Positions 57,023 through 64,000 of a DNA stretch of 64,000 bases are shown in pieces. Within the stretch, counting starts at the first letter, position 1, and each line of letters starts with the position of its first letter. The position numbers and the translations under genes are program-made. The notes beneath the pieces were generated by a model. It ran no database searches and had not been told where the DNA came from. It saw nothing but the letters and a program-made list of their open reading frames with translations. Source of the stretch: Anthoceros angustus (taxonomy: Eukaryota; Streptophyta; Anthocerotopsida; Anthocerotales; Anthocerotaceae); NCBI GenBank assembly GCA_010909165.1, contig VJWM01000249.1, positions 124,001 through 188,000 on the forward strand, in the 5' to 3' direction.

Positions 57023-57586
57023 ATGGTCAGTGAATTAGTGAACGAAATTGTGTGCCGTGCTTCCACCTTTTATGCATCCGCGTGACGGCTTCTGTCGCCT
57101 GTTTGTGCCAGTCGGTGCTCTTCAATTTCCAGTCTTTCCTCACAGTGGTGCTGCTACTCATCTGCTCCTGCGCTTACATCAAAATCCATTTCCCGCGCAT
57201 CCTGGATCGGAAGACCGGGTGCGTCCCAAACCCTAGCTCACCGCTCTCGCTGCAGCTTCGCCTTCCCCTCTTAGGCTTTGCCCTGACATCGCTTTGTTCT
57301 GCCGTGCTTGCAGGTTTCGAGGTTTCTTCTGGCGGGCTGCTCGAATTGGTCAGTAGGGTTTCGTGTTTCATGATACCTTTCTCCCGTTGTGCTTCTCTGT
57401 CAGTTTTGCTGACTTCTTTTTGTTCCCCTATTCTTTAGCAGCAAGCCGTCAAACCAACTGACTTGCTGTGTGCGGGGTTGTGTCATCTGAATCTGCATAT
57501 ATGTTTCTTTGCCTGCAGGTGAGCGCTTAAGCCCATGGGTTGCCGGATGTTGTTTTGTCATGGGCTTGACTATTGTGTTCTTCTGA
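57023..57586 (+). CDS. Protein Kish (TMEM167), small secretory-pathway membrane protein
   Basis: Four exons found by splice signals: 57023-57025, 57112-57218, 57314-57348, 57519-57586; 213 nt, 70 residues, all phases agree. The first coding exon is only the ATG (ATG then GTCAGT). The protein reads [20 protein letters not shown], then [34 protein letters not shown] and a second hydrophobic segment ending TIVFF. That is the Kish-A/B family: short, two membrane spans, conserved FNF, LLICxCAY and RIGERLSP. Role in animals: early secretory pathway/Golgi; in plants unstudied as far as I know. Its start lies only 108 bp after the F-box stop, in the same direction. Confidence 0.93.
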
Positions 57587-58128
57587 CCTCTCATGGCCTG
57601 GCCATGGCCACACTTACAAGTTGGTACAGATTTAGCCCAGACATGTTTGAGAGCTGTGGCAGCCCAGCCACAGGATTTTAGCTTTGCCCGAATATCTAGC
57701 AGGCAGCGTTCTAAACAGCTGGGTGTGCTTTCAAAAACGGTCACCTTCACCTCGGTGTTTCCAAGGTCAATGCAGCTTTGCCCAAATGACTAGTAGGCGC
57801 CGTTGATCGAAACAGATGACTGCTTTTTCGTTTACATTGGTGTTTGTGATGTCAAAGCATATCTGACGAGGGCTCAACACCTCGAGAAATGGCATCGGTT
57901 TTTTTTCGATGTCAAACATCAAGCTTTAGATCGTGGTAGCTCACAAGGTCGAGATGTTAGTAATAATGTCAGTGTATTTGTACACAAGGGTCGTAAAGAG
58001 GTCTGAACGAAATTAGGGTCCAGCTTGCTCACTTGTCGTAAGAGCACAACTTCACACGTATACAGTTGCTGTCCGGTCCACATGACGCACGCCCCCGTAA
58101 CAAACACGGGCTTAACGCCCTCTACAAT
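57587..58128. other. Convergent 3' region
   Basis: Non-coding stretch between the Kish and DOG1-like stops. Two related imperfect segments (TTTAGCTTTGCCCGAATATC near 57680 and GCAGCTTTGCCCAAATGACT near 57772) suggest an old local duplication. No gene seen. Confidence 0.4.
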
Positions 58129-59152
58129 CTACAATCCCGGCCCCGACACCTGGCGGCCGGGAATTTTGTGAGCATGTCCGACATCCTGCTCAGAACTGAG
58201 CAGTCCCAAGCAAAACAAGATCTCGTAAGCAGCAATGAGCCATCGCGAAGCCTGCTGTGGCGTGATAGTGTCCAGCAACCCCTTGAGCGTGCAGAGGCGG
58301 AGCTGCTCCGCTTCGATAAGGAGATCCACAACCGTCTTCAGCCTGGACTCCACAGCAGCTTCCAGCTCTCTCATGTCTCCGTCCACCAGCAGCTTGTCGC
58401 TCCCACTCACTATACTCCTAATAACGTCATCACTGTTGAGCATCTGCAAGCACAAAACCACGACACCATCGTGTTTGAAGCAAATGCAACCAGCCGAGGC
58501 AACGTGCAGAGAAAACTTCACAACAAGACACCAAGCCAGTACCGGATCACCTGCAGATCGGTGACTCGCGACGAGATGCTGTCTTCCACCTGTTGCGTGC
58601 GTTTCTGCAACGCATCCAGTTCCGAATTGAGCTTGTCCGATGCAGCCGAATCGGAGTCTAGGGTGGAGTAGGCCAGAATGATGCCGGATGTAGGTCTCCA
58701 GCCTCCCATCCACATAAATGCTTCTTGCAAATAGCTGCACCCGATATCTAAGAAGCAAGAAGATCCAAGTCAGAGGAAGGAACGTCAACCCGGTGGTAGC
58801 AGTGCTGCGGCTGGTGGCAGGGGCAGGGGCGGGGACGCCGCGAGGAGAAGTGCAACGTACTAGCAGCCGTGAACTGAGCGTTGCCCCTACCATGCTCCAG
58901 CTTCTCTACCACAAAATCCGTGTACTCGAAATACATCTTCCACAGCAGTGGACGGAGGTGCGCGCCGGGCATGTGCTCCTTGAGCGCCACCCTAACTTCC
59001 CCGACATTTTCCGCAAGTCTTGACCACCACTTTGCCGAGAAATCCTTGAGCTTGCTATGCGACGGCACTCCCAGCTCTGGGAAGGGCTGCAGCTCAAAGC
59101 CGTCGACGTCGGCCCTGCACTCGACCATACTATCCGGGGATGGCAGCATCAT
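58129..59152 (-). CDS. DOG1-domain protein
   Basis: Three exons: 59152-58891, 58747-58551, 58443-58129; 257 residues, phases agree. The DOG1 domain spans most of the protein: FSAKWWSRLAENVGEVRVAL near the start; across intron 1 CSYLQEAFMWMGGWRPTSGI, the family's hallmark (helical W-G-G-W-R-P); then KLNSELDALQKRTQQVEDSI, and LRLCTLKGLLDTITPQQASR near the end. There is no bZIP, so it is like DOG1/DOG1-like rather than TGA factors. In Arabidopsis DOG1 controls seed dormancy, binds haem and PP2C phosphatases; the role outside seed plants is not established. Two ATGs in a row at the start (59152 and 59149). Length is typical (about 240-300). Confidence 0.92.
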
Positions 59153-60041
59153 CTAGCAGGAAGCAGAGGCGGCAGAGTGGACGAACATCTCCCGGCATCC
59201 TGCTTGCTTCCGGGCGCGCGGAACCCCCGGCCCGATCGTGGCGGTGGACGAGCAGCAAGGCAGCATGCCAAGTTGCGCAAGTTGCACGAGTCGGACAAGT
59301 TGGACGACTCGCGGGACTTACAAGTCGGACGACTCCACGGCGGTAACAAGCAAGACGGAATTAAGGGCAACACCTACAGGGATTAATAAAGGCAGGCAGC
59401 CTGCCGCCGCCTCTGCGTAAAGAATATCTCCCGGAGGCCAGTTCGGAGGCACTTGGATATCGACCACGTCCGTGGGCACTTGGAGATCCAACGCGTCAGC
59501 TACACAAATCCATGGAATCCAGACATCTAACGCGCCAGCGCACACTCTTTCCGTCCCGGAACGGAAACTATCCGCGCTTTGCACCGGATTGAATCATGCT
59601 TTGCGCATGAATGCACCTTACGTAAACGAGATGAGCAAGGGAGTGACAAATGTTGCGTTCTCATTCACGCTCAGATCTTGGGAAGCATGCATCCAAGGCT
59701 CTGTTCCCGCGTCTCTTCCCGAATCATAAAAGAGAACCACGAGGTGTTGCAACAGGAATGTAGGACACACGAGGTGTTGCAACAGGAATGTAGGACACAC
59801 GAGGTGCCCACACTGACTCAGCTGTCGACGCCGCTGGGACACAAGACATACATTCGATAACATTCGCTGGAATCTGCCATCAGCTGGTGGGCGACTTGTC
59901 TCCTTGCATGTGGAGTTTCACTAGGCAGCGAACCAGTAGGGGTCCCGCCGACCTGAATTCTCTGGGCTTCAGGGACCCACCCTGTCCTGCGCAGACGTCA
60001 CTAGCTGCATGGATTTGATTCAGGTAGCACTTGCCTGAGAT
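59153..60041. other. Intergenic, promoter of DOG1-like gene and 3' side of kinase
   Basis: Contains small direct repeats of GTTGCACGAGTCGGACAAGT type near 59278-59340 and a 30-bp tandem repeat (separate entry). No gene recognised. Confidence 0.45.
59741..59807. repeat. 30-bp tandem repeat, 2.2 units
   Basis: Unit begins GAGGTGTTGCAACAGGAATG; two perfect copies at 59741-59770 and 59771-59800, then a third begins. Confidence 0.95.
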
Positions 60042-63000
60042 CTAACCATGCTCCTTACCCAGTATTTTTTCAATGGCTACAACAAGCTCGTTTGCGTTGA
60101 ATGGTTTGCCGAGGTAACCATCCATGCCAGAGTAAAAACAAACATCCTGATAACCCTGTATAGCATGTGCGGTGGAGCCTAAGATTGGGAGCCTTCTCAG
60201 GCCCTCTACTTCCTCTGCGTCCCTTATTTTCCTCGTGGCTTCCAGGCCGTCCATCTTCGGCATCTGCAACACAGACATGTAAAATCTTTCTTGTGTCAGA
60301 ATCACGTCAACCGAGAAGACACAACCAACGTACGAGTGAGTACAACCACTGACGACCACTCAAGACAAAGAAAGGTGGAAGGTACCTGAACATCCATGAC
60401 TATTAAATCCAACGACTCGTGGTTGGCTTTTACAAACTCGAGGGCCTGCAGTCCATCTTCTACCACCGTGACAGTATGTCCATGCCTTTGTAGCAGACGG
60501 CATGCTACCTTCTGGTTGATGACGTTATCCTCTGCGAGAAGAACATTAAGGCCCCTTTGGGGTGTTGGGGCTGGCCTGGAGGGAGCAACCTTTCTTCCAT
60601 GCGGTTCCCAACCATTGCGTGGTTCTTGCCCCGTATTCACACTCCCACGCATCATTTCCACCACACCCCCGTTTGCCTGCCTACTACTACTACCTAGCAC
60701 AGTCGAGGACCCGCATGTTATGCAAGCGTTGTGCACAGCTGTGGTTGCAGAGGGTTCCGCACACTGCTCCACTTCCGAGGGTTGCCTCTCTTCCAGTTTC
60801 TGTTCTTCCTCAACTCTTGCTTCTATATCTACATCCTTACCCTGTTCCCCTGCACTATGCTGTCCTACAGCCCCATGAGAAACACCAAGGCTAACATCCT
60901 CCTCGCTGCTCAATGACAAGGCTTGATGTCTTGATTCTGGGATGGAGTCCATTCTTTGGAAGGCAGCATCTCTCCTGGTCCTCTCTAACCCTAAAGTTGC
61001 ACGCACCTCAGACAACAACCTTGCTCTCAAGCATGGGCCTGAAGCAGCATTATTTGAAGGGCCGTCGGCGTGACTCCAATCGGAATCTCGAAGGCTGCCT
61101 TCCCGACCGGGCAGTAGTCGCGAGTTACACACATCCTCATCCTCCGAGAGGCTTGTGCCAGGCTGATCCACACCAGTCGCTACTCCCAGAGATAATGACG
61201 TAGACTTCCTATGTGATTTTCTAGACCAGTATAGCCTATGAAGAGCTCCAGGATCAGACATACTCCTTTCCAGAAGAACATGAGAAACCTTTTTGGTCCT
61301 AGCCTGCGTTTCCTGATGTTGGTCCCCGTTCAAACTGCCCTCTTGCTCTTCGTGTGGGGATTGTTTTGCCTGTAGAGCGATATACTGAAAGGCCTCTGGA
61401 GAGTTCGAATTCTGCTGAGCAGTCAAGGACGCATTCTCTGTCACAAAGGCAAGCAGTACAGAGCTCCTCAGCCCAGTCCTGGCCAGTGCTTCCTCTCAAG
61501 CCGGAATGCTAAACAAAAGAAACCCCACTACTGAACGTCCTTCCTTCCCCACGTTCCCTGACTAGCAAAAGACTGTCCACCACTGTACCATACATACCTG
61601 TGAGAGCAAGGGTTGCACCATGCTTGAGAGGTGTTGACAGCACAGACGGTTCCCCGAGATCTCCAGAATCCGAGACACGGACTTGCAAATCTCTGGCGTT
61701 CATGTCAAAATCCACTGGAATGGCGAAGAAGAAGGCACTTCCAGACCCCAGCTGACTTTCTGCCCAGACATGTCCACCCAGCAGCTCGCAAAACCTGCAG
61801 GATGAAGGCGAAACCCCAAGTCAGACACAACAATGCCGCAGGGCAAAATGCAGAGCAGCAAGCTCGTGGGAGCAGTCAGCAGCAGAGCATACCGTTGCAC
61901 AATACACAGACCGAGACCAGTCCCACCATAAAGCCGAGACGTGGAGGCATCGGCCTGCGTGAACGGATTAAACATATCCTGCAGCTTTTCACTGCTGATC
62001 CCAATGCCGGTATCACGCACTTCGAAAAGCACATCCACTCTCCCGTCCCGCCCCATCCCCGGAAGCAGCTGGGACGCTCTACCAAGCACATGCTCCGATT
62101 GCGGCTCCAAGACATCAATCACGGTGGAGCAGGAGGTTTCATCCAGAGGCTCCACCTTGAACCCGGGGCCGGGCCAGCTGGACCAGCTCCGCAGCCTGGG
62201 CGCCGCGCCCTCCTTCCTCTTACCCGTCCGGGGCTGCCTGTGCAACGAGACCCTCACCGCGACCGATCCCTGTTGCGTAAACTTCAAGGCATTACCAACT
62301 GCAGCCTCGAAACCAAGAGAGCGAAAGGTGAGGCGTGCGGCTGCAGGTGTCTGCAGGCACACACACACATAGGGACTTGAACTTCACGGGAGAGAGCAAG
62401 GCGGTACCACAGGCTCTCAGAGGTCATGCAAACTCACCCAGATTCAGCAGGCACTGCTGCACCTTCCCCGGATCCCCGTTGCACAAATCCGGCACGTCGG
62501 CATCCACGCACCACTTCAACGGCAGCCCCCGCGCCTGCGCCCTGGGCAGCAGCATCCGCATGGTGCTCATCACCGTCCTCCGCATGCTGAACTGCACGCA
62601 CTCCACGTCCAGCCTCCCCGCCTCGATCTTGGCCAGGTCCAGAATGCTGTTGATAATGTGCAGCAGCAGGTCCGCGCATTCCTTGAGCGAGAGCAAATTG
62701 TCCCGCTGGTCCGCGTTCAGCGTGGACTCCAGCAGCAACCCCGTCATCCCCAAAATCCCATGAATCGGAGTCCTGCAACAAACCCAGAACCCTGCTCATC
62801 AGTCCCACAGCCCACAAAGCTCCACGGCCTCTACAGGTCATAACATTCACTGTCACTGTGTCTCGAGAGAGGCATTGCCTGATCTCATGGCTCATGTTGG
62901 CCAGAAAGTCGGACTTGGCATGACTCGCCTTCTCCGCCCGGGCCTGGCTGGCCTCCAACTCCTTCACCTTGTGCTGCACGGCCTTGGTCCGCTCCTCCAC

Positions 63001-64000
63001 CTGCTGCTCCAGATGCTGGTTATACCCGCTCAGCTGCCTGGCCAGCTGCTTGTTCTCCGTGACAGCAGCCGCGAGAAAGATCCCCACAAGCGCCACCACG
63101 GCCACGTAGAGCTCGATCTGGACCAGCAGCTTCGGGGAACTGGGCTCCTGCCGGCCGGACATCTGGTAGAAGGCCCCGCGCTGGTTCAGAGTCGCCCAGC
63201 TGCAGATGAGCGCGTTGCAGAGCACCACCAGCGCCCACCCCCACCTGGGCTGCAAGAACACCCCCGCCACCACCACCGGGAAGACGAGGTAGGGCAGGGG
63301 CCGGATGACGGGCGTGGTGAGGAAGCAGAAGATGAGCACCTGGAGCCCGACGCTGACGCCGTGGAAGCACACGAACTGCACAGCAGGCCGCCAGTGCAGG
63401 CAGAGGCAGAGGCAGAGGCAGCGGGCGGGAGAGAAGGGCCCCAGCCCGGCCACGGCGGCGTAGAGGTGCACCAGGAAGGGCGTCACGGCCAGCATTGCGG
63501 CCACCACCCCGAAGCACCAGGTCCCCCAGAAGCGCGCCACGTCCGCCCACGCCACCAGCCCGCTGGCGCACTGGAAGAGCGCGATGAGCGTCTCGAAGAA
63601 GAGCGCGGAGAGCAGGACCGCGGCCACGAACTTGCAGGCGTCGCCGGTGGTGTCGATGGTGGGGATCCGGCGCCTGCGCCTGCGGCCGTCCGGGGAGAAG
63701 AAGCGGCGCATCACCAGCCCCCCGACCTGCACCTCCAGCGTGGCCAGCAGCGCCATGAGCAGGATCATGAAGACGCGCACGGTGGTGATGTCGTTCCTGG
63801 CGTACAGCATCTGGATGGTGAAGAAGCCCAGGTAGGAGCCCGCGGACACCGCCGGGCCCAGCACGGCCGCCGCCGCCAGCCCCGCCGCCCTGGGCAGGTA
63901 GACGGGGAAGATGACCGTCTTGTCCACCCGCTCCCGCACCGGGGCCACGGAGAATCGGTACAGGAAGGCCCCCGTGGCCACGATCAGGGCCAGCGCGGCC
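60042..64000 (-). CDS. MASE1-type hybrid histidine kinase (5' end outside window)
   Basis: Exons: beyond 64000 to 62879, 62772-62438, 62298-61893, 61794-61598, 61494-60386, 60263-60042; 1129 residues visible, phases agree. The first ~300 visible residues form several membrane segments with MASE1-like layout. A coiled stretch ([20 protein letters not shown]) leads to the H-box [14 protein letters not shown] (His near 371). The catalytic domain has the N-box [24 protein letters not shown] and [12 protein letters not shown] Ser/Glu-rich linker of about 260 residues precedes the receiver (LLAEDN, phospho-acceptor Asp in MDVQMP near 1054, GKPF Lys). All catalytic residues are present, so it should autophosphorylate and pass phosphate to its own receiver and then to HPt proteins. 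No CHASE or ethylene-binding domain is visible. The intron after the first visible exon has a GC donor. Confidence 0.92.

Noticed and set aside
1-64000. tRNA or rRNA genes
   Set aside because: No stretch with the conserved tRNA T-loop and acceptor pairing or rRNA core sequences was noticed by eye; a covariance-model search would be decisive.

Overview
The window is nuclear DNA of a green land plant. Eight protein genes can be spliced into complete or, at the window edge, partial reading frames, and each matches a known plant family. They have many short introns (mostly about 80-250 bp) and GC-rich exons. They sit in two gene islands separated by long, AT-richer, repeat-filled stretches. The group II CONSTANS-like gene, the DOG1-domain gene and HCF244 indicate a land plant. 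The MASE1-type hybrid histidine kinase and compact introns make me think of a seedless plant (hornwort, other bryophyte, lycophyte or fern). That placement is inference and could be wrong.

Layout. 1-15 kb: a broken gene with a ParB-like segment on the minus strand; a 1.8-kb terminal-inverted-repeat (TIR) element with a GC-rich minisatellite; a purine tract; an 880-bp tandem repeat; and a 10.3-14.7 kb nested tandem array with strong hairpins. 15-24.1 kb: island 1, with a CONSTANS-like B-box/CCT gene (+), the ESCRT-III subunit VPS2/CHMP2 (-) and, head to head with it, the photosystem II assembly factor HCF244 (+). 24.4-31.6 kb: a 42-bp minisatellite, then broken non-LTR retrotransposon pieces in both orientations with 480-bp and 1.55-kb tandem duplications. 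33.9-40.6 kb: one 21-exon gene for a large glycine-rich membrane protein (-). 43.2-51.9 kb: a 1.85-kb tandem repeat with CACTA-like and LTR-promoter-like features, an unrecognised two-exon gene, and a Copia RNase H fragment split by a second copy of the TIR element with perfect 32-bp TIRs and a 4-bp target duplication. 53.1-64 kb: island 2, with an alpha/beta hydrolase (-) head to head with an F-box gene (+), a tiny Kish/TMEM167 gene (+), a DOG1-domain gene (-) and a MASE1 hybrid histidine kinase (-) that runs off the right edge.

The genes do not form one pathway. They are neighbours in a plant genome serving flowering/light-type regulation, endosomal sorting, PSII assembly, secretion, ubiquitin targeting and two-component signalling. 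Exon boundaries were built by hand from splice signals, reading-frame phase and remembered family motifs, and every multi-exon model closes in frame. In the repeats, related copies are identical over AT-rich stretches but differ by small losses at CCGG and CAG/CTG sites. This looks more like consensus error at methylated sites than evolution, so open or broken frames inside the repeats should be read with caution.
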